Positions 1 to 8,163 of a DNA stretch of 64,000 nt are shown in pieces. Position numbers and translations under genes: made by a program. The stretch is from Anaerolineales bacterium (GTDB taxonomy: Bacteria > Chloroflexota > Anaerolineae > Anaerolineales > UBA11579): positions 62,001-126,000 of the forward strand of contig JAHCII010000003.1 of assembly GCA_026129305.1 (NCBI GenBank). The letters run 5' to 3'. The notes below the pieces were generated by a model. It did no database searches. It was not told the origin of the DNA and worked only from the letters and a program-made list of their open reading frames with translations. How positions within the stretch are numbered: position 1 is the stretch's first letter; each line of letters begins with the position of its first letter.

Positions 1-49
1 TTAGTGGATAGCGATCAGCTGCTAGCTGTTAGCAAACCAACACATTATC

Positions 50-76
50 AAAAACGCCGCGTATGCGGCGTTTTTT
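50..76 (+). terminator. Rho-independent terminator
   Basis: AAAACGCCGC, a GTAT loop and GCGGCGTTTTTT form a GC-rich hairpin with a T-run on the plus strand. It probably ends a gene lying left of the window. The preceding 49 bases contain a GATAGCGATCAGCTGCTAGC-type stretch resembling other non-coding sequence near 19.63 kb, and no gene. Confidence 0.8.
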
Positions 77-102
77 GATAGAGTCTCTGTGAGAGTCCAG
101 CG

Positions 103-618
103 ATGATTCTGCCCAAGAAACGTGACCCCAGGTTCATCACTGTGCGCCGCGGCGGCACCCTGCAAGATGCCGATCATCAGCTGCTAGCGATATGGGCAGC
201 GGTTTGCGCGGAGCATGTGTTGCATCTCTTCGAGGAAATTCAGCCCCATGACGAACGCCCCCGGCAGGCGATTCAGTGGGCGCGGGCTTGGGCGCGCGGC
301 CAAGTCAAGATGAGCGAAGCTCGCTCGGCGGCAGGCCATGCCAACGCGGCCGCCCGAGACCTGAGTGGGGCCGCCCGTTTCGCAGCCTTCGCAGCAGCTC
401 AGGCCGCTGCGGTCGCCCATGTGGCGGCGCACGAGCTGGGCGCAGCGAGCTATGCGATCAAAGCCGCCCGTGCCGCGGCGCCAGACGGCCAGGCTGCAGA
501 AGCCGGCCTCCTGGAATGCGAATGGCAGCGCGCCCAACTTCCTGGGCAGATCCGGGAGCTTGTGCTTGACGATCAGAAATTGCGTAATGAGATCTGTTGG
601 TTCGTATTCGACTGCTGA
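103..618 (+). CDS. Imm5-like putative immunity protein
   Basis: A 171-residue Ala-rich helical protein. The central part (about residues 55-130) is a run of helices rich in AA and ARAA patterns with an R-G-x-V-x-M-S-E-A-R segment. I recognise this layout from the Imm5-like (putative immunity protein) family, whose members usually protect against a polymorphic toxin made by the same cell. No toxin gene is adjacent inside the window: folD follows 56 bases later and has its own promoter. Sequence left of the window was not seen. The family call is from pattern memory only; a plain Ala-rich hypothetical protein is the alternative. Confidence 0.6.
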   Translation: MILPKKRDPRFITVRRGGTLQDADHQLLAIWAAVCAEHVLHLFEEIQPHDERPRQAIQWARAWARGQVKMSEARSAAGHANAAARDLSGAARFAAFAAAQAAAVAHVAAHELGAASYAIKAARAAAPDGQAAEAGLLECEWQRAQLPGQIRELVLDDQKLRNEICWFVFDC

Positions 619-661
619 TCAGTCTCTGACTTCTGCCCAACAGGTATTTTTCCGAACCCTT

Positions 662-667
662 TATAAT
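662..667 (+). promoter_or_regulatory. -10 box of folD (leaderless)
   Basis: A perfect TATAAT ends seven bases before the folD ATG at 675. Transcription would start at or next to the A of the start codon, and no Shine-Dalgarno sequence lies between. This is the clearest example of the leaderless arrangement seen at many genes here. Confidence 0.75.
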
Positions 668-674
668 TCTTCAC

Positions 675-1553
675 ATGACCGCCGAAATTCTGGATGGCAA
701 GGCCCTGGCCACTGAACTCCGCGGCGTCCTGGCGCAGCGTGTGGCTGCCCGCGCCGCGGCCGGCAAGCCGGTGCCCGGCCTGGCCACCGTCATCGTCGGC
801 GACGACCCGGCCTCGCAGGTCTATGTGCGCGGCAAGCACAAAGCCTGCCGAGAAGTGGGCATCACCCCCATTGGCTATGAGCTACCAGCCAGCACGTCAC
901 AAGACGAGCTGCTCGCCCTGATCGCTGAGCTGAACGGGCGTGCCGATGTGCACGGCATTCTGGTGCAGTTGCCGCTGCCCGCCCACCTGGACGCCGCCGC
1001 GGTGCAAAGCGCCGTGGCCCTGGAAAAAGATGTAGACTGCCTGAACCCGGCCAACCTGGGCTTGCTGGCACAAAAGGACCGCGCGCCGCGCTTCACCCCC
1101 TGCACCCCGGCCGGCATCCTGCGGCTGATCGAAAAATCCGGCCTGGACTTGAGCGGCGCCAACGCGGTGGTGCTGGGGCGCTCCAACATCGTGGGCATGC
1201 CGGTGGCGCTGCTGCTGACCCAAGCCAATGCCACCGTGACCATCGCCCACTCGCACACGCGTGACCTGCCGGCCCTGTGCCGCACAGCAGACCTTCTCGT
1301 GGCGGCCGTGGGCCGCCCACAGCTGGTGCGCGGCGACTGGGTGCGGGAAGGCGCCGTAGTGATCGATGTGGGAGTCAACCAGATACAAGACCCGGCTGCC
1401 CGCCGCGGCCAGCGGCTGGTGGGCGACGTGGCTTTCGATGAAATCGTGGAGAAGGCGGCGGCGATCACGCCCGTGCCGGGCGGGGTCGGGCCGATGACGA
1501 TCGCCATGCTGTTGGAAAATACGCTGAAGGCCGCTGAACTGGCGGACGCTTAA
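675..1553 (+). CDS. folD: Bifunctional methylenetetrahydrofolate dehydrogenase / methenyltetrahydrofolate cyclohydrolase
   Basis: A cytosolic enzyme of one-carbon metabolism that interconverts 5,10-methylene-THF, 5,10-methenyl-THF and 10-formyl-THF with NADP(H). The 292-residue length is standard for FolD. Visible signatures are the Y-V-R-G-K-H-K segment near residue 55, which contains the active-site Tyr-x-x-x-Lys pair, the [14 protein letters not shown] nucleotide-binding region near residue 168, and the C-terminal [15 protein letters not shown] signature. The gene stands alone, convergent with the Mrp operon. Its start is fixed by a TATAAT seven bases upstream. Confidence 0.97.
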   Translation: MTAEILDGKALATELRGVLAQRVAARAAAGKPVPGLATVIVGDDPASQVYVRGKHKACREVGITPIGYELPASTSQDELLALIAELNGRADVHGILVQLPLPAHLDAAAVQSAVALEKDVDCLNPANLGLLAQKDRAPRFTPCTPAGILRLIEKSGLDLSGANAVVLGRSNIVGMPVALLLTQANATVTIAHSHTRDLPALCRTADLLVAAVGRPQLVRGDWVREGAVVIDVGVNQIQDPAARRGQRLVGDVAFDEIVEKAAAITPVPGGVGPMTIAMLLENTLKAAELADA

Positions 1554-1574
1554 ATGTGGCGAGGAGACTCGCCG

Positions 1575-1949
1575 CTATCCTGTTCTCTTCGGTTTCCTGG
1601 GCTTCTTGATCATCCCGTCGTCTTGCATCTCATTGATGGTGAGATGCAGATGGTCTTCCGGCGTCGAGGCTTGCAAAGCCGCCCGGGCGATGGCCGTGGA
1701 GGCAATCGGACCGGTTAGAAAGAAGAGGCCCACCAAAACAACCATGCGCGCCAGATATTGAGGGTAGAAGATGCCGGCCGCAACAATCAAACAGCTGATG
1801 CCCAGTGTGCCAGCTTTGCCAAAGGCATGCATGCGCATGAAGACATCGGGGAAGCGTAACACACCATAGCTGCTGATCAGCATAATCAGCGTACCCGCTG
1901 CAGCAAGGATGATGGTGATGGCTTCTACAGTTGTCATGGTCAGACTCAC
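1575..1949 (-). CDS. mrpG: Na+/H+ antiporter subunit MrpG
   Basis: The last gene of the seven-gene Mrp operon. It encodes a 124-residue membrane protein with three predicted transmembrane helices; the F-P-D-V-F-M-R-M-H-A-F-G-K sequence after the first helices is typical of MrpG/MnhG. The GTG at 1949 overlaps the mrpF stop as GTGA, implying translational coupling; an ATG at 1937 is the alternative start. The tail (IKKPRKPKRTG) is basic and cytosolic. MrpG is a small structural subunit needed for a working complex. The stop lies 22 bases from the convergent folD. Confidence 0.9.
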   Translation of the reverse strand: MSLTMTTVEAITIILAAAGTLIMLISSYGVLRFPDVFMRMHAFGKAGTLGISCLIVAAGIFYPQYLARMVVLVGLFFLTGPIASTAIARAALQASTPEDHLHLTINEMQDDGMIKKPRKPKRTG

Positions 1950-2218
1950 TTCTCGTCGGATTCTTCAATATAACGTGCCAGCAGCATCGTCCCCAAGAAG
2001 CCAAGGACGGCGGCCACCAATGCAATGTCCAGCAGCATGGGAGCATTGTGGCGGATGGCAATCAGGGCCACCATGCCGACCGCATGCAGGGTAATCAAGT
2101 CAAAGGCCACAGTGCGGTTGGGCACGTCCGGGCCAAGGTTGAGACGTACGAAGCCCAGCGCCAACGAGACAGTAAGCACTCCAAGGAGCATATCAACCAG
2201 GAATGCAAACGAAATCAT
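1946..2218 (-). CDS. mrpF: Na+/H+ antiporter subunit MrpF
   Basis: A 90-residue protein with three hydrophobic helices. The central G-P-D-V-P-N-R-T-V-A-F-D-L sequence is the usual MrpF/MnhF signature, including the conserved Pro-Asp and Arg. It overlaps mrpE upstream (ATGA) and mrpG downstream (GTGA), so expression is coupled. In the Mrp complex, MrpE, F and G form the side module next to MrpD and A. Identity is secure from the signature plus operon position. Confidence 0.93.
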   Translation of the reverse strand: MISFAFLVDMLLGVLTVSLALGFVRLNLGPDVPNRTVAFDLITLHAVGMVALIAIRHNAPMLLDIALVAAVLGFLGTMLLARYIEESDEK

Positions 2219-2724
2219 TCCCAGCTTCCCCGGGTGACCAGCGCCAGACGGCGTTCAAAAGTTTCCCTGATTTCATGGCGAAATTCATCAGGATCTTCCA
2301 CAAAAAAGCCATGAATATACACCACATGGCCGCCCTCAGCGTCTTGGCGCAAATCAATGCTGACAGTACCAGGGGTCAAGGTAATCATGGTGACCAAAAC
2401 AATGATCTCAAAATTGCTGTCGAGCGTAAGCGGCACAGCCACAATGCCGGGCTTGAATTCCAATTCCGGGTGCAGGATCCACCAGGCGAGTTTGGCATTG
2501 CTGAGCACGATCTCCCAGGCCATAAAAAGCAGGAACGAAATCAGATAACCGATGCGGCGGCCGTAACCGCGTTCATAAATCGACAAGGCCAGGGCACCGA
2601 CGGCAAAGCCAATGGCCAAATCCTCCACGCCGTAGATTGGCAGAAAAATATACCAAAATACAGCCAGGCAAGCATTGACCAACAGCAAGGCAATGATTTG
2701 CAGATTCTCTTGCTTCTTCGGCAT
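2215..2724 (-). CDS. mrpE: Na+/H+ antiporter subunit MrpE
   Basis: A 169-residue protein with N-terminal transmembrane helices followed by a cytosolic alpha-beta domain (V-P-L-T-L-D-S-N, then L-T-P-G-T-V-S-I-D), the MrpE/MnhE layout. I start it at the ATG at 2724, which has a GGAG ribosome site at proper spacing, instead of an upstream in-frame GTG at 2739. It follows mrpD by 24 bases, the largest gap in the operon. The extra N-terminal hydrophobic segment and the D-P-D-E-F-R-H-E tail are ordinary for the family. Confidence 0.92.
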   Translation of the reverse strand: MPKKQENLQIIALLLVNACLAVFWYIFLPIYGVEDLAIGFAVGALALSIYERGYGRRIGYLISFLLFMAWEIVLSNAKLAWWILHPELEFKPGIVAVPLTLDSNFEIIVLVTMITLTPGTVSIDLRQDAEGGHVVYIHGFFVEDPDEFRHEIRETFERRLALVTRGSWE

Positions 2725-2748
2725 CGGTGCTCCGTCCACGGCCGGCGG

Positions 2749-4314
2749 CTAGTGGCTCTGCTCCCCGATCGGCAAGATCTGGTCTGTGGGCGCCACGGTA
2801 CTGATATAACCTTGACGGTCAAGGACCTGTCTGGCGGCTACGCTCGACCATTCAAAAAATGGCCCGCTGAAGACGCCGATCGCCAAGCTGACCGCCACCA
2901 GCAGCGCGATGGGCGCCACGGTCAGGCGCAGGTTGGGGCGGCGCAGCGGCGCAACCACATCCTCTTGCGGCCCGGCAAAACCTTTTTGCCAGAGGCGAAT
3001 CATGCTCATCAGGGTCAGCAGGCTGACCAACAAGCTGACGCCAGCGATCCACCACTGCTGCGCATCCAGCGCGACCTGCAGCAGGCCCAGTTTGCTGATG
3101 AAACCGCTGGAAGGTGGAACGCCAGCCAGCGAGAAGGCCGCCACAAAGAAGACCCCGGCCAGTACAGGCGAACGTTTGACCAAGCCGCCCAGGTAACCTC
3201 TTTTAAGGCGACCAGTTCCCACGGTCAGCTCGGCGGCACCGCCCGCCATCAGCAGAGCGGTCTTCACGATCATATGATGCACAATATAAAAAATGCCGGC
3301 AGCCATGCCAAAGCCGGCCGCCAACTGGTTTCCAGACAGGGCCAGGCCCAGACCCATCACCATATAGCCCACCTGGCTGATGACATGGAAGCTGAGCACG
3401 CGGCGGATGGTATTGACCGCCATGGCCCCGAAGACACCCACCAGCATGGTCAGGGCGGCGATGGACAGAATCAAAGGCTGCCATTGGGTCAGCAGATCCG
3501 GAAAAAGCAAAGGATACATGCGGAACAGGGCGTATATGCCGACCTTGGTCAGCAGGCCGCCGAAGATGGCCGTCACCGCCGGGTGCGGTGTATGGTAGCT
3601 GGCCGGCAGCCAAAAAAAGAGCGGAAAAATGCCGGCTTTGCTGCCATAGGCGACCAGCAACATGCCCGCGACAACCACCCGGAGCGAGTCTGGGGCAGCG
3701 TCCATACGCTGCGCCAAGTGAGCCAGATTAAGCGTGCCCAGCGTGCCGTAGACCACACCAGTCACGGCCAAAAAAATGGTTGAAGCCATCAGGTTGAGTA
3801 AGACATAACGCAAGCCGCCATTGACCTGACCAGGGCGCCCTCCCAAGCTGAGCAGCACAAAACTGGCCATAAGCAAGACTTCAAAGAAAACATAAAGATT
3901 GAAGAGATCCCCGGCGACGAAGGCGCCATTGACTCCCATCAGCAGGAAGAGCAGCAAGGGGTAAAAGTTCAAGCCCTCACGCTCGTCAAGTGTTCCAGCG
4001 GCGTACACCATTACGCACAGCATCAGTAAGCCGGTCAGGGTTAACATGATGGCGCTGAACGCGTCGGCCACCAAGGTAATGCCGAAGGGTGCAGGCCAGA
4101 GACCGATTTGCAAGGCCACCCGCTGGTCTTGCCCGGCGGTCTGCCACAACAGAAACAAGGCGACAAACAGATTGGTCACACTGGTAACCAGGGCGATGTT
4201 GCGTTGAGTACGAGTCTGCTTGGGGGTGACTCGGCTGGAAACAAGCAGTGCCACTGCGGCCCCAATTAGTGGCAGTACAATCGGAACGGAAAGCCAGTTG
4301 GCATTGACATCCAT
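2749..4314 (-). CDS. mrpD: Na+/H+ antiporter subunit MrpD
   Basis: A 521-residue, roughly 14-helix proton-antiporter subunit homologous to NuoM/NuoN of complex I. The broken-helix motif G-S-K-A-G-I-F-P-L-F-F-W-L-P with following H-T-P-H-P-A-V-T-A carries the conserved lysine used in proton transfer. The start is set at the ATG at 4314, one base after the mrpC stop; upstream in-frame codons would overlap mrpC. With MrpA it forms the ion-translocating core that exchanges cytosolic Na+ (or other cations) for external H+. Confidence 0.95.
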   Translation of the reverse strand: MDVNANWLSVPIVLPLIGAAVALLVSSRVTPKQTRTQRNIALVTSVTNLFVALFLLWQTAGQDQRVALQIGLWPAPFGITLVADAFSAIMLTLTGLLMLCVMVYAAGTLDEREGLNFYPLLLFLLMGVNGAFVAGDLFNLYVFFEVLLMASFVLLSLGGRPGQVNGGLRYVLLNLMASTIFLAVTGVVYGTLGTLNLAHLAQRMDAAPDSLRVVVAGMLLVAYGSKAGIFPLFFWLPASYHTPHPAVTAIFGGLLTKVGIYALFRMYPLLFPDLLTQWQPLILSIAALTMLVGVFGAMAVNTIRRVLSFHVISQVGYMVMGLGLALSGNQLAAGFGMAAGIFYIVHHMIVKTALLMAGGAAELTVGTGRLKRGYLGGLVKRSPVLAGVFFVAAFSLAGVPPSSGFISKLGLLQVALDAQQWWIAGVSLLVSLLTLMSMIRLWQKGFAGPQEDVVAPLRRPNLRLTVAPIALLVAVSLAIGVFSGPFFEWSSVAARQVLDRQGYISTVAPTDQILPIGEQSH

Positions 4315-4315
4315 A

Positions 4316-4780
4316 TTAACTGCTCTCCTTGGTTTGCCGTTCAACATTGCGCTGAAGCACGACATCTTCCAACCATTCATAATCTTCGTCAACTGCGTCC
4401 AACTGAGAACGTGGTTCGTGAGCAAATGGGTCGTCGACCCGGTCAGTGCAGTTCTCACCGGCTAAATCGAGAGTATGGCGGCGGTGCAAAAGCGCAATGA
4501 TAAAAGCCACAATGCCAAAGCTGATTACGATGGCAGTCAGAATCAGTGCTTGTGGCAGCGGATCAACAAACTGGCTGATATCACCATCAAAAGCAGCTTT
4601 GTCCAGCAAGACCGGCGGTTGGCCGCGGTCGCTCACGCTGGTGCCAAAGACCAGCATATTGACGGCATGGGTAAACAAACCCAAGCCGAGGAGCATGCGC
4701 ATGGGATTGCGCTGTAAGATCAGGTAGATGGCCGTGCCCATCAAAACGGCCACCAGAATTGCAAAAACCAGCGCGATCAT
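4316..4780 (-). CDS. mrpC: Na+/H+ antiporter subunit MrpC
   Basis: A NuoK-like subunit with three transmembrane helices in about the first 105 residues (N-P-M-R-M-L-L-G-L-G-L-F-T-H-A-V-N; P-L-P-Q-A-L-I-L-T-A-I-V-I). At 154 residues it is longer than most MrpC proteins because of an acidic, soluble C-terminal tail (R-V-D-D-P-F-A-H-E-P onward). Its ATG overlaps the mrpB stop as ATGA, and mrpD begins one base after its stop. Confidence 0.93.
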   Translation of the reverse strand: MIALVFAILVAVLMGTAIYLILQRNPMRMLLGLGLFTHAVNMLVFGTSVSDRGQPPVLLDKAAFDGDISQFVDPLPQALILTAIVISFGIVAFIIALLHRRHTLDLAGENCTDRVDDPFAHEPRSQLDAVDEDYEWLEDVVLQRNVERQTKESS

Positions 4781-5205
4781 CGACGGTTTCCCCTGGCCGG
4801 GCGGCTCAGCTCCAGCAAGTAAGAAGTAACGAAGGCGCTCACCACCAAGAAGACGCCAATGTCAAACAAGGTCGGTGAGCCAATCTCCAAGACGCCGGCG
4901 CCAGGCAGTGAAATTTTCCACCAAGTGCCCAGCAGAAAAGCGCCTTCAGGCAAACTCAGTACTGCTGAAAAAATCGCAATCACCAGGCCAACGCCCATGG
5001 TGGGCTGCAAATACACTCCAATCAGCTTGCGCACAAAGTCGTCGCCGCGCGCCAGAATTTGCATCAGGAAGGCGGTGGCGACCACCAGACCGGCGATGAA
5101 ACCCCCACCCGGCTCATTATGGCCGACAATCAAAAAGATGATAGCCAAGACAAAAAGAATCGGCGTCAGAATGCGATCCAACAGGGCCAAGTAGCGTTCA
5201 GCCAT
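4777..5205 (-). CDS. mrpB: Na+/H+ antiporter subunit MrpB
   Basis: A 142-residue membrane protein with four helices. The H-N-E-P-G-G-G-F-I-A-G-L sequence near residue 30 is the hallmark of the MnhB domain (PF04039). I place the start at the ATG at 5205, which overlaps the end of mrpA by eight bases; a longer reading would overlap mrpA by over 100 bases and add a non-hydrophobic, Arg/Pro-rich head. MrpB joins MrpC in linking the two large antiporter subunits. Confidence 0.93.
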   Translation of the reverse strand: MAERYLALLDRILTPILFVLAIIFLIVGHNEPGGGFIAGLVVATAFLMQILARGDDFVRKLIGVYLQPTMGVGLVIAIFSAVLSLPEGAFLLGTWWKISLPGAGVLEIGSPTLFDIGVFLVVSAFVTSYLLELSRPARGNRR

Positions 5206-7594
5206 GTTTGCCTCCGGCAGGCTTGCTGGCTGGCTTCTTGGATTGGGCCGGGTCAGACGGCTGGGTGGGGTCTTGCACCGGGCGCAAGCGCGAAGCCCGT
5301 AGCAAAGCATAGCCGCCCAAGGCCGCCACCACCATCACGCTGATCTCGCCCAGCGTATCCATGGCGCGGAAGTCAACCAAAATGACATTGACAATGTTGC
5401 CGCCGTGGGCGGCAAGCACATTGAGCGAGAAATAGTCACTGATGCTAGCGAAGAGCGGTCGCTGGGCGGCCAGCAAGGCCATGCCAAAGCCCCAAGACGC
5501 CACAATCAGACTGATCAACAAATGACGGAAGGAAATGCGCTTAGGGATGGGTTGTACTTCTTGGGGCGGAATACGATAAAAGACCAGCACCAGAAGCACC
5601 AGGGTCAACACTTCGATCAGGAATTGGGTCAAGGCCAAGTCTGGCGCTGAGAAAAAGACATAGATCAGCATCACCGCCGCGCCGACCATGCCCAGGCTGA
5701 TGATCGCGCTGAGCCGGCTGCGGGCCTTAACCGTTACCAGGGCAGCTAAGACCGCCAGAACGGCTAGAACGACTTCATAGAAGGTCGGCAGGGCGCTCCA
5801 ATCCACACCCAAGTCTGACATGAAGTTGTGAGAGAAGACGGAATAGAATAGAAAGCCGGCTGCGGCCAGCAAAGTAACACCAACCTGGGCTGATAGCGGC
5901 GCACCCAACACAATCCGGGTGGTTGAGCCGGCAAAGCCATACAAATTGTCCATCAAATCATCGAATATGCCCGTGCCACTCAGCTTATCGGGTGCCTGCG
6001 CAAAAGCGGCCTGCACCGGCTGGCGCAGCCAGAAGACCAGCAGGCCCAACCCGATCGCCAACAGGCTGGTCAGGAAGACCGGCGTCCAACCGTGCCAAAG
6101 GGCCAGATGCAGCGTCACCGGCGCGCCGAGCACGGCGCTGGCCGGGGCGGCGAATAAGCCCTGCTCCACGATGCCCAGCAGGAAGGGGATGGCCGTACCC
6201 ACCCCGGCCAGGAGCAGCACCGGCAGCACGAACAGCGCCGAGGGCGGATGCTGCACCGCAGCCTGCTTTTGCGGCGCGGCGCGGCGGAAGAACGGCTCCC
6301 AGATCAGCACCAGGCTGTAAGCCACGAACAAAGCTCCCGCCAGGGCCGAGGCGATCAGGCCCACCAGGCCCAGCGGGTCACCGCTTTCCATCCAGTGAAA
6401 GAAGACTTCCAGCAGGGTCTCCTTGGCCAGGAAGCCGAAGGTGGGGATCAGGCCGGCCATCGACAAGCCGGCCAGCAGCGCACCGGCCGCCAGCAGCGGC
6501 ATGGCCTTGGCCAACCCGGCCAGGCGGCGAATGTCCCGGGTGCCGGTGGCGTGGTCAATAATGCCTGCAATTAGGAAGAGCGGCCCTTTGTACAAGGCGT
6601 GGGCCAAAATGCCCAGCACCAGCGCCAAGGCCGCGGTTTGGCTGTTGAAGGCCAAGAGCATCACCAGCACGCCCAGCTGGCTGACCGTGGCGTAGGCCAA
6701 AATGGCTTTCAGGTCTACCTGGCGCAGGGCGATCAGTGCCCCCATCAGCATGGTCACCCCGCCCACCACCAGCAACGTCCAGAACCACAGCGAGCTCTCT
6801 GCAAAAGCGGGGTGCAGGCGCGCCAGCAGGTACACGCCGGCTTTGACCATGGTGGCCGAGTGCAGGTAGGCGCTGGCCGGCGTAGGGGCCGACATCGCCC
6901 CCGGCAGCCAAAAATGGAAGGGGAACTGGGCCGACTTGGTAAAGGCGCCCAGCAGGATCAGGATCAGCATCGGTGCAAACAAGGCATGGCTGGTGAAGGT
7001 GTCCGGCGGCAGGGCCAGCAGGGCGCTGATGGTATAGCTGCCACCGATCTGCCCCAGGAGCACGAAACCGCCCAGCATGGCCAGGGCGCCCATGCCGGTG
7101 ACGATCAGCGCCCGCCGGGCGCCTTCCAAGGCCTTCGGGTCGGAAAGCTTGAAAGAAATCAGTAGATAGCTGGTGATGCTGGTGCCTTCCCAGAAAACGA
7201 ACAGGGCCAGCAAGTTGTCCGCCCACACCAGGCCGAGCATGCTGGTCATGAAGAGGAAGAGCAGCGCGTAGAAATACCCGAGGGTGGTTTTCTTTTCGAA
7301 ATAGTAGCCGGCGTATACAGCAATCGCCGCGCCGATCCCGGCCACAATCAACCCAAAGAACAGGCTTAGCCCGTCCAGCCGCAGGTCCAAGGCCAACCCA
7401 AAAGCCTCAGACCAGACATACTGCTCGCGGATCACCGCGCCCTGACCCACCGGCCCCAGCTGGGTCAGCAGCCAGGCCGTCACCACCAAAGGCGGCAGGG
7501 CGGCCAGCCAGCCCGCGTGGCGCCAACGCTGCGGCTTGAGCAGCCACAGAGTGGGGGCCGAGACGGCCAGGAGGGCGAGCAGGGTGATCAACAT
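5198..7594 (-). CDS. mrpA: Na+/H+ antiporter subunit MrpA (with C-terminal MrpB-like region)
   Basis: A 798-residue, first and largest operon gene. The N-terminal ~500 residues match the NuoL-like fold: F-T-K-S-A-Q-F-P-F-H-F-W-L-P with following A-P-T-P-A-S-A-Y-L-H-S-A-T includes the proton-path lysine. The C-terminal part has the MbhD/DUF4040-like helices (F-F-S-A-P-D-L-A-L-T-Q-F-L-I-E-V) and the D-F-R-A-M-D-T-L-G-E segment typical of full-length MrpA. A TACAAT on the minus strand (7601-7606) lies six bases before the ATG, so the operon mRNA is probably leaderless. The operon likely supports sodium and pH homeostasis. Confidence 0.95.
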   Translation of the reverse strand: MLITLLALLAVSAPTLWLLKPQRWRHAGWLAALPPLVVTAWLLTQLGPVGQGAVIREQYVWSEAFGLALDLRLDGLSLFFGLIVAGIGAAIAVYAGYYFEKKTTLGYFYALLFLFMTSMLGLVWADNLLALFVFWEGTSITSYLLISFKLSDPKALEGARRALIVTGMGALAMLGGFVLLGQIGGSYTISALLALPPDTFTSHALFAPMLILILLGAFTKSAQFPFHFWLPGAMSAPTPASAYLHSATMVKAGVYLLARLHPAFAESSLWFWTLLVVGGVTMLMGALIALRQVDLKAILAYATVSQLGVLVMLLAFNSQTAALALVLGILAHALYKGPLFLIAGIIDHATGTRDIRRLAGLAKAMPLLAAGALLAGLSMAGLIPTFGFLAKETLLEVFFHWMESGDPLGLVGLIASALAGALFVAYSLVLIWEPFFRRAAPQKQAAVQHPPSALFVLPVLLLAGVGTAIPFLLGIVEQGLFAAPASAVLGAPVTLHLALWHGWTPVFLTSLLAIGLGLLVFWLRQPVQAAFAQAPDKLSGTGIFDDLMDNLYGFAGSTTRIVLGAPLSAQVGVTLLAAAGFLFYSVFSHNFMSDLGVDWSALPTFYEVVLAVLAVLAALVTVKARSRLSAIISLGMVGAAVMLIYVFFSAPDLALTQFLIEVLTLVLLVLVFYRIPPQEVQPIPKRISFRHLLISLIVASWGFGMALLAAQRPLFASISDYFSLNVLAAHGGNIVNVILVDFRAMDTLGEISVMVVAALGGYALLRASRLRPVQDPTQPSDPAQSKKPASKPAGGKHG

Positions 7595-8163
7595 AGTCTA
7601 ATTGTATGTATCCGTGTGGCCGATGCCGCCGCAAACATAACACGACAATCCTGGATTCAGATGGCTCAAAGGCCAGCCGGCTTACGAAATAGCTGAAGCA
7701 AAAAAACAAAACCGCCCGGCGATACTCGGCGAACGTGCCACTCAGCACAGTACGTCAGTACAACGTCGCGGCGGTATCGCCAAAATTATCAAGCCATAAT
7801 CACCTGAAAAACCTGAAGGTCAGGCTATTTGTTCACAATTTCTCAAGCGCGCCCGTATAGTAACAAGCTCTATAATTATTGTCAACAAACTCTTCAAAAT
7901 TCGGCACCCTGCCGGCGTAGCCGCATTGCGCAGCCACGCAGCTGTCGAAGCAATCTGTGAGTTTTTTACCATTGCACGCCTCGAGAGAAATCGCTTGAAT
8001 TTCCACCCCAAACCGCCCATCCCTCCAGGAAAGCGGCTATCCTTCAAACCCTTCGGGGTGCTGGCTTTGTCAAGGTCACTCCCCCCTGTGCAATGATAAT
8101 AATTAATACTTCTACTTCTGCCCGCTGGAAAGTTGCCGCCAATTGTCTTATGATTACTGCCTT
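7595..8163. other. Intergenic region, no convincing gene
   Basis: A 569-base divergent spacer between mrpA and the amidohydrolase. It is more AT-rich than its surroundings. The short open frames inside have no recognisable composition or ribosome site, and I see no stable RNA. It holds the mrpA -10 (7601-7606, minus strand) and a TATGAT (8149-8154) nine bases before the amidohydrolase ATG. The remainder is unexplained. Confidence 0.6.

Noticed and set aside
2203-3783. 526-codon plus-strand frame opposite mrpE and mrpD
   Set aside because: It is a GC-driven shadow: rich in His, Gln and Arg with no domain, lying exactly opposite two certain Mrp genes.
7820-8047. 75-codon minus-strand frame between mrpA and the amidohydrolase
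   Set aside because: No ribosome site, no family, and poor codon pattern compared with neighbours.
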